Origin: an uncultured Hyphomicrobiales bacterium | Lineage (GTDB): Bacteria > Pseudomonadota > Alphaproteobacteria > Rhizobiales > Beijerinckiaceae | Direction: 5' to 3' | DNA: 64,000 nt | NCBI GenBank assembly: GCA_903824185.1 | Contig: CAIJVU010000082.1 | Location: 1-64,000 of the forward strand | In this document: positions 17,854 through 26,757 of the stretch, piece after piece | Layout of the letters: each line of letters opens with the position of its first letter | How positions within the stretch are numbered: the first letter of the stretch is position 1 | The notes under the pieces: generated by a model | The model's input: only the letters and a program-made list of their open reading frames with translations | What the model was told of the DNA's origin: nothing | Databases searched by the model: none | Program-made: the position numbers and the translations under genes

Positions 17854-20305
17854 GGGGTGTGTCTCGGTTGATGGAAGACTGTGTGAATGGGCTATGCGGG
17901 CCGTTGACGGGGAAACGGCAGGTGACATGCGTGCCTTCGCCCAGTTTCGATTGGATGCTGACCGATCCGCCGTGCAATTCCACAAAAGAGCGAACCAGCG
18001 AAAGGCCCAATCCGGCGCCGCGATGGCGTGAGCCTTGGGTATGGCTGTCAAATCTGTCGAAGACGCGGTCGATGATATCGTCCTCGATGCCGCGGCCGTG
18101 ATCAATCACATGCAGAAAGATCATATCCTCTTGGCGCGCAGCCGTGATCGCGATCACCTGACCGGGGTTGGAAAAGCCGATGGCATTCGACAACAGATTG
18201 AAAATGATTTGCCGCAGCCGGTGCGGATCGGCTCTGAACAGGCCAAGCTGTGGCGAGGTATCAATAGTCAAGATCAGATTTTGTTCGAGGATCCGGTCTT
18301 TCAAGCCTTCGGAGGCGCGCGTGATGACATCGGGCAAATCAACCTCGGAGAGTTCGAGGACAATGTCGCCGGTATCAATGGAGGCCAGATCAAGAATATC
18401 GTCAATGATGGCCAAAACAGAATTGGTCGAATGATTGATCAAAGATGCATATTCAAGCTGTTTGGGGTTGAGGGTGCCGATATGCCCCTCTGCCAGCATT
18501 TGCGAGAAGCCAATCACATTGGTCAAAGGCGAACGCAATTGATAGGAGACTTGATGGATGAAGTGATCACGCACCCGTCCGGCTTGCTCCAAGGCATCAT
18601 TGCGCTCTTTGAGGGCGCGTTCGACATTCACGCTTGCGGTGATGTCGGAGAAGGTGAACAGGGTTGAGCCATCGGGCAAAGGGGCGGTTGTGCATGTCAG
18701 CACGCTGCCATCATTGCGATCCATGCGGATGGAGAGGCCTTGCCGCTCTTCCGTCAGGCCTGTTGTCAATCCGCGGATCAGATCCCATGCCTGCTCGTTT
18801 TCATACAAGCCACGCGCCGCATGAATGACATCATCGATATGTGGCTCATGCGTCAGCAAGTCATTGGGCAAGGACCAAATCTGGCTGAAAGACGGATTGA
18901 AGAGTTTCAACCGCCCATTGGTGCCAAACACGGCCACGGCTTCGGTTAAGGTATCAACGGTTTCGGTTTGCACCCGCATGGCCGATTTGAAGCGGCTTTC
19001 AAGATTGAGTTTTTCCGTCAGGTCATCAAACAAATAGGTGACGCCGCCATTCGGGTTGGGATTGATAACCACGCGCAAGGTGCGACCATCGGGCAGGTGC
19101 CAGATGGTTTCATGGCCTTCAAGCGCCCGATAGGCCGCAAGCCATTGTTCTTTCCAGTTGCGGTAATCGGCTTGCTCAGGCAATTGCCGCTCGGTGTGCA
19201 GCCGGTCAAGAATTTCCGGATCGGACGGTTTTTGTTCGATGAAAGCATGATCGAAGCGCCATAAATTCAACCAGGCACTGTTACAGAAAGCCAATTGCAT
19301 GCGGCTGTCGAACACGGCAACGGCGGTGGGCAATTGATCCAATGTGCGCAGCTGGTTGTCGCGCAGCCGTTCGATGTCGCGGCGCGCCCGATCAAGCGCT
19401 GTGATGTCATAGGCGATGCCGAAGGTGGCATCGGCATGCGGATATTCGAAACTCTCAAACACATAAGGCTGGCCGCCGATCACACCGCTCATGCGCGATG
19501 TCCATGCCCGTTTTTCGCTGCGTGCTTGGCTTGCTTCGGCCCGCAGGCTTGTTTCCAGCACATCGGCTTGTGAGGTGATCACCGTTTCAAGATCAGGGGC
19601 ATCGAGCAAGCGCAAGGCCGCATGGTTGATATAAGTCAGCCTGCCTTTTTGATCCCGCATCCAGACGCAAGGGGTTATATGGTCCAGCAAATCCTTGAAG
19701 CCCGCGACATGCGCCCCCAGAGTTTGAGCCTCTTGGGTCAGGCGCACCATTTCCAGCTGATCGCGCGTGACGAAAGACAGGCGCAACACGGCCTGTCCCT
19801 GCAAAGGCAAGCCATAGGCGTCGATCGAATGCGTCTCATCGACTGTGAGGACCAGATGGAAATGCGTACCGGTTGCGCGTAGCTGGTTGACCGCTGCAGC
19901 AAGGGCTTCAGCGGGAGCGCTCGGCAACCAGCGATTAAAATCATGGGCCTGTGTCAGCGTGCCGCCCACCAGCAAAGGATCTCCGTAAACAAGCGGTTTC
20001 GTGGCTCCGGCGTCCCATGTCATGGTGATGGCAGGTTCGATGGTCAAAAGCTGTCGTGCCTGTTCGCGCTGAAAAGTAAGTTGGGCGATCTGTTCTTCAT
20101 AGGCGTGCTGCATCACCCGCCACTGTCCCCGCATCCGCATGAGACTGATCAGGCTGACCAGACCCGAAAGGGCTGCCAGACCCAGAAGCGTGAAAGCGAG
20201 CGGTGCCTGCAAGAGATCACCTTTGAGGAGAGCGCTCGGTATGGCGTGCACCAGCGCATGCCAGCGATCATGAAGGAATTCAAACAATTCAGTCTGGGTC
20301 ATCAT
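17846..20305 (-). CDS. divL: DivL-like PAS sensor kinase with tyrosine in the H-box
   Basis: A membrane-anchored multi-PAS signalling protein of about 819 residues. One membrane helix lies near residues 32-56. Three or four PAS-like modules follow (around 80-180, 200-300, 325-430 and 450-560), then a HisKA dimerisation helix and a complete HATPase with N-box NLLSNAIGFS, G1 DHGRGIEDD and G2 GAGLGLSLVR. The phosphoacceptor box reads FIHQVSYQLRSPLTNVIGF: tyrosine (residue 588, codon TAT at 18542-18544) stands where kinases have histidine. That replacement, the domain layout and the position beside tsaE/addB/ahcY match DivL, which in Caulobacter binds DivK and controls the CckA-CtrA cell-cycle relay. 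The ATG-ATG at 20305/20302 was chosen over an upstream start; the ribosome site is weak, so the start is uncertain by about ten residues. Confidence 0.85.
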   Translation of the reverse strand: MMTQTELFEFLHDRWHALVHAIPSALLKGDLLQAPLAFTLLGLAALSGLVSLISLMRMRGQWRVMQHAYEEQIAQLTFQREQARQLLTIEPAITMTWDAGATKPLVYGDPLLVGGTLTQAHDFNRWLPSAPAEALAAAVNQLRATGTHFHLVLTVDETHSIDAYGLPLQGQAVLRLSFVTRDQLEMVRLTQEAQTLGAHVAGFKDLLDHITPCVWMRDQKGRLTYINHAALRLLDAPDLETVITSQADVLETSLRAEASQARSEKRAWTSRMSGVIGGQPYVFESFEYPHADATFGIAYDITALDRARRDIERLRDNQLRTLDQLPTAVAVFDSRMQLAFCNSAWLNLWRFDHAFIEQKPSDPEILDRLHTERQLPEQADYRNWKEQWLAAYRALEGHETIWHLPDGRTLRVVINPNPNGGVTYLFDDLTEKLNLESRFKSAMRVQTETVDTLTEAVAVFGTNGRLKLFNPSFSQIWSLPNDLLTHEPHIDDVIHAARGLYENEQAWDLIRGLTTGLTEERQGLSIRMDRNDGSVLTCTTAPLPDGSTLFTFSDITASVNVERALKERNDALEQAGRVRDHFIHQVSYQLRSPLTNVIGFSQMLAEGHIGTLNPKQLEYASLINHSTNSVLAIIDDILDLASIDTGDIVLELSEVDLPDVITRASEGLKDRILEQNLILTIDTSPQLGLFRADPHRLRQIIFNLLSNAIGFSNPGQVIAITAARQEDMIFLHVIDHGRGIEDDIIDRVFDRFDSHTQGSRHRGAGLGLSLVRSFVELHGGSVSIQSKLGEGTHVTCRFPVNGPHSPFTQSSINRDTPHA

Positions 20306-20420
20306 CAAATCAGTTTGCGCCTTGCAAAAGATCAAGGAAAGAAAGCCGTAACACGTCGCATCGGCGCAGATTCGGGGATCAACAAACCGATGGCCTCCAT
20401 TCCTAGCGCATAAATCCTAA

Positions 20421-20456
20421 CCAAAAAAGAAAAGGCCCTGAAATTCAGGGCCTTTT
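20421..20456 (-). terminator. Rho-independent terminator of ahcY
   Basis: A perfect 12-base stem (AAAAGGCCCTGA with TCAGGGCCTTTT, loop of three) sits about 45 bases past the ahcY stop. On the minus strand it is followed by a T-rich tail (TTTTCTTTTTT). It separates ahcY from divL. Confidence 0.85.
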
Positions 20457-20500
20457 CCATGATCTTTTTGTCAAATTTTGTTTCGCAGGGAAACAAAAAA

Positions 20501-21907
20501 TCAATAGCGGTAATGCTCGGGCTTGAAGGGGCCGTTTTCCGGCAAACCGAGATAGTCCGCTTGCTTTTCGTTGAGCTTGGTCAGTTTGACGCCGATTTTT
20601 TCCAAATGCAGGAGCGCAACCTTCTCGTCGAGATGCTTGGGAAGGGTGTAAACCTTCTTTTCATAAGCGCCCGGCTTGGTCCACAATTCGATCTGGGCCA
20701 GCGTCTGGTTGGTGAAGGAGGCCGACATCACGAAGGACGGATGGCCTGTGGCATTGCCGAGATTGACCAGACGACCCTCCGACAACACGATGATGCGCTT
20801 GCCGTCGGGAAATTCGACTTCATCGACCTGCGGCTTCACATTGTGCCACTTATAGTTGCGCAATCCGGAGATTTGGATTTCTGAATCGAAATGCCCGATA
20901 TTGCAGATGATCGAGCGGTCTTTCATCATCCGCATATGGTCGACCGTCAGCACATCGACATTGCCGGTCGCGGTCACAAAAATATCCGCGCGCGGTGCGG
21001 CTTCTTCCATGGTGGTGACTTCATAGCCTTCCATGGCGGCCTGCAAGGCGCAAATCGGATCGATTTCCGAGACAATCACGCGGCAACCGGCATTGCGCAG
21101 CGAGGCTGCCGAACCCTTGCCGACATCACCGAAACCGGCAACCATGGCCACTTTACCGGCCATCATCACGTCCGTGCCACGGCGGATGCCGTCCACCAGC
21201 GATTCGCGGCAGCCATAGAGATTGTCGAATTTCGATTTTGTCACGGAGTCATTGACGTTGATGGCGGGGAACAGCAATTTGCCTTCCTGTGCCATCAGAT
21301 AAAGGCGATGCACGCCCGTGGTGGTTTCTTCGGTGACACCCTTGATGTTCACGCCATTGCGGCCATACCAGCCGGGATTGGATTTCAGGCGCTTTTTGAT
21401 CGCGGCGAAGAGAATTTCTTCTTCTTCATTGCCGGGGGTTTCCAGAAATGCGGTGTCGCCTGCTTCGGCGCGCATGCCGAGATGGATCAGCATGGTGGCA
21501 TCGCCGCCATCATCCAGAATCATATTGGGTGTGCCGCCATCCGACCATTCAAAGATTTTATGGGTGTAATCCCAGTAATCTTCGAGGCTCTCGCCCTTGA
21601 TCGCAAAAACCGGTGTTCCCTTCGCTGCAATGGCGGCTGCGGCCTGATCCTGCGTTGAATAGATATTGCAGGACGCCCAGCGCACATCGGCACCCAAGGC
21701 CTGCAGGGTTTCGATCAGCACGGCGGTTTGAATGGTCATATGCAAGGAACCGGCAATCCGCGCGCCTTTCAAAGGCTTGCTGGCGCCAAATTCGGCCCGT
21801 GTTGCCATCAGGCCGGGCATTTCGGTTTCGGCAATCGCAATTTCTTTGCGACCCCAGTCAGCGAGGCCGATATCGGCGATACGGTAATCATTGAAGTGCT
21901 GCGTCAT
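20501..21907 (-). CDS. ahcY: Adenosylhomocysteinase (S-adenosyl-L-homocysteine hydrolase)
   Basis: A cytoplasmic NAD-dependent enzyme that splits S-adenosylhomocysteine into adenosine and homocysteine, closing the activated methyl cycle. The 468 residues match the family length. Recognisable segments are [16 protein letters not shown] at the N-terminus, [16 protein letters not shown], the substrate region [19 protein letters not shown], the NAD-binding [19 protein letters not shown], and the C-terminal KPEHYRY that reaches the neighbouring subunit. The frame is open to 22018, but the ATG at 21907 gives the conserved [13 protein letters not shown] start; the upstream codons would begin almost at the predicted transcription start. 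Its own promoter and a palindrome lie upstream (21998-22052), and it ends in a strong terminator, so it is monocistronic. Confidence 0.96.
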   Translation of the reverse strand: MTQHFNDYRIADIGLADWGRKEIAIAETEMPGLMATRAEFGASKPLKGARIAGSLHMTIQTAVLIETLQALGADVRWASCNIYSTQDQAAAAIAAKGTPVFAIKGESLEDYWDYTHKIFEWSDGGTPNMILDDGGDATMLIHLGMRAEAGDTAFLETPGNEEEEILFAAIKKRLKSNPGWYGRNGVNIKGVTEETTTGVHRLYLMAQEGKLLFPAINVNDSVTKSKFDNLYGCRESLVDGIRRGTDVMMAGKVAMVAGFGDVGKGSAASLRNAGCRVIVSEIDPICALQAAMEGYEVTTMEEAAPRADIFVTATGNVDVLTVDHMRMMKDRSIICNIGHFDSEIQISGLRNYKWHNVKPQVDEVEFPDGKRIIVLSEGRLVNLGNATGHPSFVMSASFTNQTLAQIELWTKPGAYEKKVYTLPKHLDEKVALLHLEKIGVKLTKLNEKQADYLGLPENGPFKPEHYRY

Positions 21908-21997
21908 CGATTTGAGATCCAAAAGCTGGCGGCGGCCTGCGGCCGTCGGGGGGGAAAAAATGGACGAGAGCATAGACATTCGCTCTGTGACGGGCGC

Positions 21998-22026
21998 TCT
22001 ATAGCAGTCTCCCGTCAAACGCGCAA
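21998..22026 (-). promoter_or_regulatory. ahcY: Sigma-70 type promoter of ahcY
   Basis: On the minus strand TTGCGC (22026-22021) and TATAGA (22003-21998) are separated by exactly 17 bases. This places transcription start near 21990 and gives ahcY a leader of about 85 bases. The leader is rich in C and G near its end but does not match the SAH riboswitch consensus that I know. Confidence 0.65.
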
Positions 22027-22030
22027 TAAA

Positions 22031-22052
22031 GATATAAAGAAATCTTTATATC
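22031..22052. promoter_or_regulatory. Palindromic operator next to the ahcY promoter
   Basis: A perfect inverted repeat, GATATAAAGA and TCTTTATATC with a two-base centre, ends four bases upstream of the ahcY -35 box. Its size and symmetry fit a dimeric winged-helix regulator. ArsR-family regulators of the S-adenosylhomocysteine cycle (SahR type) use AT-rich palindromes of this kind; that identity is inference. Confidence 0.6.
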
Positions 22053-22075
22053 AGCTTTGGATAAGCGGGTTCAGG

Positions 22076-22426
22076 CTATTCGCTTTCTCCAAAACGCTCA
22101 GCGACCAGCGTTTCAAGGGCTGTCAGTGCCTGTTCGGCTTGCGTGCCGCGCGCCGTGATGGTGATGAAGGACCCCATATAGGCACCCAAGGTCAGAATCC
22201 CCATGATGGAATTGCCGTTGACGGTTTCCCCGCAGCGCGTGACCGTGATCTCGGCATCAAACTGGTCGACACATTGCACGAATTTGGCCGTGGCACGTGC
22301 ATGCAGCCCTTTTTTGTTGATGATGGCCACTTCGCGCCACAAGGCCCCTTCAGGGATGGGGGCGGGGGGGCAATTTTCTTCGTTTGGGGTGTCAGACGAT
22401 GAGGACGGGTCGGGATTTTGGGTCAT
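22076..22426 (-). CDS. ptsH: HPr phosphocarrier protein
   Basis: A 116-residue HPr domain protein. The active histidine lies in KKGLHARATAKFV, and the regulatory serine in GNSIMGILTLGA, the site HPr kinase phosphorylates. About 28 extra residues rich in Pro, Asp and Ser precede the domain, so it is longer than the usual 85-95. In Alphaproteobacteria lacking sugar permeases, HPr passes phosphate from PtsP (EI-Ntr) to EIIA proteins and serves regulation rather than sugar uptake. The ATG at 22426 overlaps the EIIA stop by four bases (ATGA); the longer frame to 22510 lies inside EIIA. It is the last gene of the chvI-chvG-hprK-EIIA-ptsH set. Confidence 0.93.
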   Translation of the reverse strand: MTQNPDPSSSSDTPNEENCPPAPIPEGALWREVAIINKKGLHARATAKFVQCVDQFDAEITVTRCGETVNGNSIMGILTLGAYMGSFITITARGTQAEQALTALETLVAERFGESE

Positions 22427-22824
22427 TTGCTGGTCAAAACACGGCTGGCGACATTGATATATTTGCGTCCGGCCTCTTGGGCCTGCACCACCGCATTTTC
22501 CAGATCGCATTCCCCTCTGACACTGGCCAGCTTGATCAGCATAGGGAGATTGATACCGGCGACCACCTCGGTCCGCTGGCCGTCCATCACGGAAATCGCC
22601 AGATTGGAGGGGGTGCCGCCGAACATATCCGTCAAAATGGCCACTCCGCTGCCACTATCAACGGCTGCGACAGCCTTCACGATATCCTGACGGCGCTGTT
22701 CCATATCATCTTCGGGATCAATGGTAATGGTTTCACATTGTGTTTGGATACCCACGACATGTTCGAGGGCAGCCCGGAATTCCACGGCTAAACGCCCATG
22801 CGTCACAAGCACAATGCCGATCAT
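22423..22824 (-). CDS. manX: PTS EIIA component, mannose/fructose family
   Basis: A single-domain EIIA of the mannose class, 133 residues. The N-terminus MIGIVLVTHGRLAVEF carries the phosphorylated histidine (H9), and TDMFGGTPSNLAISVM is the second family signature. No IIB, IIC or IID partner is present, so the protein most likely receives phosphate from HPr and signals instead of transporting. The ATG at 22824 matches family starts; the frame upstream to 22845 adds seven unlikely residues. It overlaps ptsH by ATGA and lies about 150 bases downstream of hprK. Confidence 0.92.
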   Translation of the reverse strand: MIGIVLVTHGRLAVEFRAALEHVVGIQTQCETITIDPEDDMEQRRQDIVKAVAAVDSGSGVAILTDMFGGTPSNLAISVMDGQRTEVVAGINLPMLIKLASVRGECDLENAVVQAQEAGRKYINVASRVLTSK

Positions 22825-22973
22825 TGCCAACTCTTTTCGCAGCAAAGTTCATTGCCAGTGAAACGATTCATCGTCGCGTACGCTCCCCAAAAAACCAGCG
22901 GTTTGAAATCAACGCGGAACTCAAACCGAACGTGAAAATCCCAGATATCCATCCGTTCTTGTCTCTGAAAGAC

Positions 22974-23459
22974 TTAGGTTATGACGGTCTCGGCCCAGAG
23001 ATCAAGGCCCAGCGCGACCACAGCCGGATCATCACAGGCAAGGCTGCATAGAATACGGGGTCGTGACAGACCTGCAAGACTTATTGTTTGGTTTTCGGGG
23101 TCCGGCATGCGGCTTGGCGGTTCTTTTTGCAACTCGATCACCAGATCAATCCGCGCACAGGCTTCATGCATGGTTTTGATCAGGCCGCTGCCGCGCCGTT
23201 CGATCAATCCCGCCACTTCGAGATGCGGGCGGGCAATCAGATGATCCCCGTTTTGGCCATGTAACACGCTCACCAAAGTACGGTCATCACTGACAAGGGC
23301 TGCAAACCGCTTTTGTTGGCGGGCGCGCTGCATCAGCTTGATGGCCAATTGTGATTTGCCACTGCCCGATGCGCCCATAATCAACACGCCACATTCACCG
23401 ATGATGATACAGCCTGCATGCAGGGATAAGGGTTTTGTTGAGGCGAGGCGGTCGGTCAT
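22974..23459 (-). CDS. hprK: Short-form HPr kinase/phosphorylase
   Basis: The truncated alphaproteobacterial HprK, 161 residues instead of about 310 in Firmicutes, containing only the catalytic domain. Walker A GASGSGKSQLAIKLM is at about residues 29-43, and ALVSDDRTLV is the second conserved stretch. The enzyme phosphorylates HPr on serine, tuning flow through the PTS phosphorelay. The C-terminal K4 loop region of long HprK is reduced. The start overlaps chvG by ATGA, so kinase and sensor are co-translated. The 150 bases between hprK and the EIIA gene hold no recognisable signal. Confidence 0.9.
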   Translation of the reverse strand: MTDRLASTKPLSLHAGCIIIGECGVLIMGASGSGKSQLAIKLMQRARQQKRFAALVSDDRTLVSVLHGQNGDHLIARPHLEVAGLIERRGSGLIKTMHEACARIDLVIELQKEPPSRMPDPENQTISLAGLSRPRILCSLACDDPAVVALGLDLWAETVIT

Positions 23460-25216
23460 GTGAGGACAGGTAGAGTTAGAATGAAACTGGCACCAAGCAC
23501 CTTTGGCTCCTGCCCGTCTGCTGCTGGGTCGAGGCGGTTTTCGGCGCGGATGGTGCCGTAATGGGCCGCCACAATTTGCCGCGAGATCGACAGACCGAGG
23601 CCGGAATGCTGCCCAAAACCCTGATCGGGCCGGTCGGTGTAAAAGCGTTCGAAAATGCGCTCGAAGGCATGGGAGGGAATACCCGGCCCGTCATCCTCCA
23701 CCCTGATCTCCAGACGGTCGGTGGAACGGGTGAGCGAAATCCGCACTTCCCCAGTGGGCGGCGAGAAGGACCGCGCATTGGCAATCAGATTGTCAATGAC
23801 CTGACCCAAGCGGGATTCATGGCCCATGATCTGCGCCTTCAGCGGATTGAGTTTGAGGGCGGGATCAATCATCAGGCGCACAGGTGCCGTGTCGCTGCGG
23901 CCCACCGTTGCAACCTCTGTGACAATCTCCAAAAGCTTCACGAGGTCAATCGGTTGCATCTCTTTGCGGGCCAGTTCGGCATCAAGACGCGAGGCATCGG
24001 AAATATCGCTGATTAAACGGTCCAACCGCTTGATGTCATGCTGGATCACACTCAGAAGTCGTTCGCGCGACTGTTCGTTTTTGGCCAGCGGCAGTGTTTC
24101 CACCGCGCTGCGCAAAGAGGTCAGCGGGTTTTTTAATTCATGCGCGACATCGGCCGCAAAGCGTTCGATGGCCTCGATCCGGTCATAGAGCGCGCGCGTC
24201 ATATCCCGCAAAGAGCCCGACAAATGACCGATTTCATCAGAACGGTCGGTGAAATCCGGAATTTCCTCGCGCGCTTTCACCCCGCGCCTCACGCGATCCG
24301 CACCCGCCGACAAACGGCGGATCGGGCCTGCAATGGTCCCTGCAAACAACACAGAAATTACCACCATGCCAATGGCTGCCAGTGCAAAGCTGCGCAAAAT
24401 TGCCAGCCGCTCAGTCATCAATGCCCCGTCAATTTCACTGCCCTGTGTCGACAGCAGCAAGACGCCACGCACGGCGCGGAATTTTTGCACCGGCACAGCC
24501 ACAGAGACAATGGTTTCACCGCGCGCATTCATGCGGGTTGCGGTGGCGGCCACGCCATTGAGCGCATGCACGACCTCGGGCAGATTATGGCCGTTGGAGG
24601 CCGAAATTTCCTCTGCGAGATAAGAGGGCGCCCAACCCAGCCATTGTTTGAGGCTCAGCCATTGCCGCGCAAGGAAGGGCGTCTGTTTGAGATCGGGCGG
24701 CGGCAGATCAAGGCGCAAGACATCCCCGACCCGATAAAATCCCCGCGAATCCAAAAGCAATACGCCGTCGAGATCATAAATGCGCGCCCGTGTGCGGGTT
24801 GGTGTGACAACGCGGCGCAGAAGCGGGGCGATTTTTTCCGGATTGAGCGAAAATTCCAAAACCTGATCATCGCTGGTGATGAAGCTTTCACCGGTTTGCA
24901 ATTGCAGAAGCTTGTTGGGGTCAATGGTCAGATTATTGGTTTCGAGCGTGGCCGAGGCTGAAATGGCGGCGGCAATAATTTCGCCTTGTGTCAGCATGGA
25001 TTGCACGCGGGCATCGATCAGCCCCTCGCGATATTGGCTTAAGAACAAAAAGCCGATCAGTAGCGCAACCAATCCGGCCAAATTCAAAACGGCAATGCGT
25101 CGCACCAAGGAGGATGAGGCGCGCATCGTGACAATGCGCCACAACGCCCGCAAGCGGTCCGGTGCAATCAGCAGCCGGAGCCGGTCCATCCATGCATGGG
25201 GGTGCAAATCAGGCAT
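23456..25216 (-). CDS. chvG: ChvG/ExoS-type sensor histidine kinase
   Basis: A 586-residue membrane sensor kinase. Two membrane helices (about residues 40-62 and 267-290) enclose a periplasmic domain of roughly 200 residues, followed by HAMP, HisKA with H-box DVAHELKNPLTSLRSAVETL, and HATPase motifs IDNLIANARSF, VEDDGPGIPS and SGLGLSISR. The catalytic histidine is present. In Agrobacterium, Sinorhizobium and Brucella (BvrS), this kinase senses acid or envelope stress through ExoR and phosphorylates ChvI. exoR is not in the window. The gene lies 16 bases after chvI and overlaps hprK. Confidence 0.94.
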   Translation of the reverse strand: MPDLHPHAWMDRLRLLIAPDRLRALWRIVTMRASSSLVRRIAVLNLAGLVALLIGFLFLSQYREGLIDARVQSMLTQGEIIAAAISASATLETNNLTIDPNKLLQLQTGESFITSDDQVLEFSLNPEKIAPLLRRVVTPTRTRARIYDLDGVLLLDSRGFYRVGDVLRLDLPPPDLKQTPFLARQWLSLKQWLGWAPSYLAEEISASNGHNLPEVVHALNGVAATATRMNARGETIVSVAVPVQKFRAVRGVLLLSTQGSEIDGALMTERLAILRSFALAAIGMVVISVLFAGTIAGPIRRLSAGADRVRRGVKAREEIPDFTDRSDEIGHLSGSLRDMTRALYDRIEAIERFAADVAHELKNPLTSLRSAVETLPLAKNEQSRERLLSVIQHDIKRLDRLISDISDASRLDAELARKEMQPIDLVKLLEIVTEVATVGRSDTAPVRLMIDPALKLNPLKAQIMGHESRLGQVIDNLIANARSFSPPTGEVRISLTRSTDRLEIRVEDDGPGIPSHAFERIFERFYTDRPDQGFGQHSGLGLSISRQIVAAHYGTIRAENRLDPAADGQEPKVLGASFILTLPVLT

Positions 25217-25232
25217 GCGCGCTCAATTCCGA

Positions 25233-25931
25233 TTAGCCTTCACGGAAACGGTAGCCGACACCGTAAAGTGTTTCGATCATCTCGAAATCATCATCAACGG
25301 CTTTGAATTTTTTACGCAGCCGCTTGATGTGGCTGTCAATGGTGCGGTCATCCACATAGACTTGGTCATCATAGGCGGCATCCATCAGGGAATTTCGGCT
25401 TTTCACAACCCCTGGCCGTATCGCCAAGGCCTGCAGAATCAGAAATTCAGTGACGGTCAGGGTTACCGGCAGGCCTTTCCAAGTCGAGGCATGCCGTTCC
25501 GGATCCATGACAAGGTTGCCGCGCTCCAAAATGTTTTTACCGCTGTCTTTGGTGGCAGGGACATCCTTGATCTGGGCGCGCCGCAAAATGGCCTTGACCC
25601 GCTCCACCAGCAAACGCTGGGAAAAGGGCTTGCGGATAAAATCATCCGCGCCCATTTTGAGGCCGAACAGCTCGTCGATCTCCTCGTCTTTCGAGGTCAG
25701 GAAAATCACCGGCAGATCGGATTTTTGCCGCAACCGGCGCAGCAATTCCATTCCGTCCATGCGGGGCATCTTAATGTCGAAAATGGCAAGATCGGGCGGC
25801 GTCCGCGACAGACCCTCAAGAGCGGAAGCGCCGTCTGTATAGGTCTGGACACGATAGCCCTCATTTTCCAAAGCGATGGAAACTGAAGTCAGGATATTGC
25901 GGTCGTCATCGACAAGGGCAATGGTTGGCAT
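25233..25931 (-). CDS. chvI: ChvI response regulator
   Basis: An OmpR/PhoB-family regulator of 232 residues. The receiver has the acidic pocket VDDD (residues 7-10), phosphoacceptor D52 in [10 protein letters not shown], and LTSKDEE. The C-terminal winged helix includes [17 protein letters not shown] and [15 protein letters not shown], ending GVGYRFREG. ChvI (BvrR in Brucella) controls exopolysaccharide, motility and envelope genes. It is the first gene of the chvI-chvG-hprK-EIIA-ptsH cluster; its promoter must lie in 25932-26217, shared with the divergent gene at 26218. That gap shows no strong consensus promoter, only a 7-base inverted repeat AAAATCA/TGATTTT near 26146-26166. Confidence 0.95.
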   Translation of the reverse strand: MPTIALVDDDRNILTSVSIALENEGYRVQTYTDGASALEGLSRTPPDLAIFDIKMPRMDGMELLRRLRQKSDLPVIFLTSKDEEIDELFGLKMGADDFIRKPFSQRLLVERVKAILRRAQIKDVPATKDSGKNILERGNLVMDPERHASTWKGLPVTLTVTEFLILQALAIRPGVVKSRNSLMDAAYDDQVYVDDRTIDSHIKRLRKKFKAVDDDFEMIETLYGVGYRFREG

Positions 25932-26217
25932 GGCGTTCGGGTCTCCTGTTCCGGTCTAACAACCGTTAAGGCATCGCGCCTGACTGGCAGATGAACAAAG
26001 GCTTTTAACCTGAAACATCATTCGCGGTCTTGGCAGTGGCCTTGCGGGCAGTGTAGTCTCTAATGCTGGAACGAAGCGAGGCCAAATTGTGGCAATCGGT
26101 CGAAATAATGCGGAAATTGATAATATTCATGTCAAAATGACCCGATAAAATCAAAAATGATGATTTTGCGGGGCTTCCTTTATAGACTGGGTTGAGAAAA
26201 GAAACCGGAACTGGGTC

Positions 26218-26757
26218 ATGGACGAAAAAGTGACATCGAACAAAAAAGCGCCGTCACCGGTTTTGCCGCTGGATGACGAGGGCCGGATGTTGGCCAAGGA
26301 CATTCTGGCGCATGGCCGTTCGGGCGCGCTCGGAACCCTGACCGAAGCCCGCACCCCTTATGTCAGTCTGGTAGGCGTAGCACGCGGGGAGGCGGGTTCC
26401 TTTTATTTTCTGGTGTCGCGTCTCAGCCTGCATACCCAACATATGTTGGTGCGCCCGAATGTCTCTTTGCTGTTAGGCCAAGGGGGCAAGGGAGATCCCT
26501 TGGCCCATCCGCGGCTGAGCCTGTGGGGGGTGGTGGAAGGCATTTCGCGCGAGTCGAAAAAATCGGCTGCGGCCCGCGCCGCCTATCTCATCGATCATCC
26601 CAAAGCACAACTTTATATCGATTTTCCGGATTTTCTGTTTTTCAGAATGTCCGTGGATGGGGCCAGCCTGAATGGGGGATTTGGCAAGGCCTATCAATTC
26701 ACCAGCACCGATTTCCGCAAAATCTGTATCGATACCGCGACAAAGCCTGCCGCCTGA
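26218..26757 (+). CDS. HugZ-like pyridoxamine 5'-phosphate oxidase family protein
   Basis: A 179-residue protein with a split-barrel flavin/haem-binding fold. Typical segments are ILAHGRSGALGTLTEARTPYVSLV, FYFLVSRLSLHTQHMLVRPNVSLLL and RLSLWGVVEGISRE. HugZ-type relatives degrade or bind haem; others bind FMN. The C-terminal DUF2470 domain present in many HugZ proteins is missing, and the protein ends soon after the GFGKAYQFT motif. It is divergent from chvI and abuts the permease gene end to end (stops adjacent). The biochemical activity cannot be settled from sequence; the fold assignment is good. Confidence 0.8.
   Translation: MDEKVTSNKKAPSPVLPLDDEGRMLAKDILAHGRSGALGTLTEARTPYVSLVGVARGEAGSFYFLVSRLSLHTQHMLVRPNVSLLLGQGGKGDPLAHPRLSLWGVVEGISRESKKSAAARAAYLIDHPKAQLYIDFPDFLFFRMSVDGASLNGGFGKAYQFTSTDFRKICIDTATKPAA

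Noticed and set aside
17854-18105. N-terminal extension of the TsaE-AmgK frame
   Set aside because: It lies wholly inside divL in another frame, has low-complexity composition and precedes the normal TsaE start; the ATG at 17853 is used instead.
21908-21990. SAH riboswitch in the ahcY leader
   Set aside because: The leader is only about 85 bases and lacks the conserved SAH riboswitch core that I know.
22031-22052. Palindrome near ahcY read as a terminator of the ptsH operon
   Set aside because: The stem is AT-rich and followed by TTTATTGCG, not a T-run; its position beside a promoter fits an operator better.
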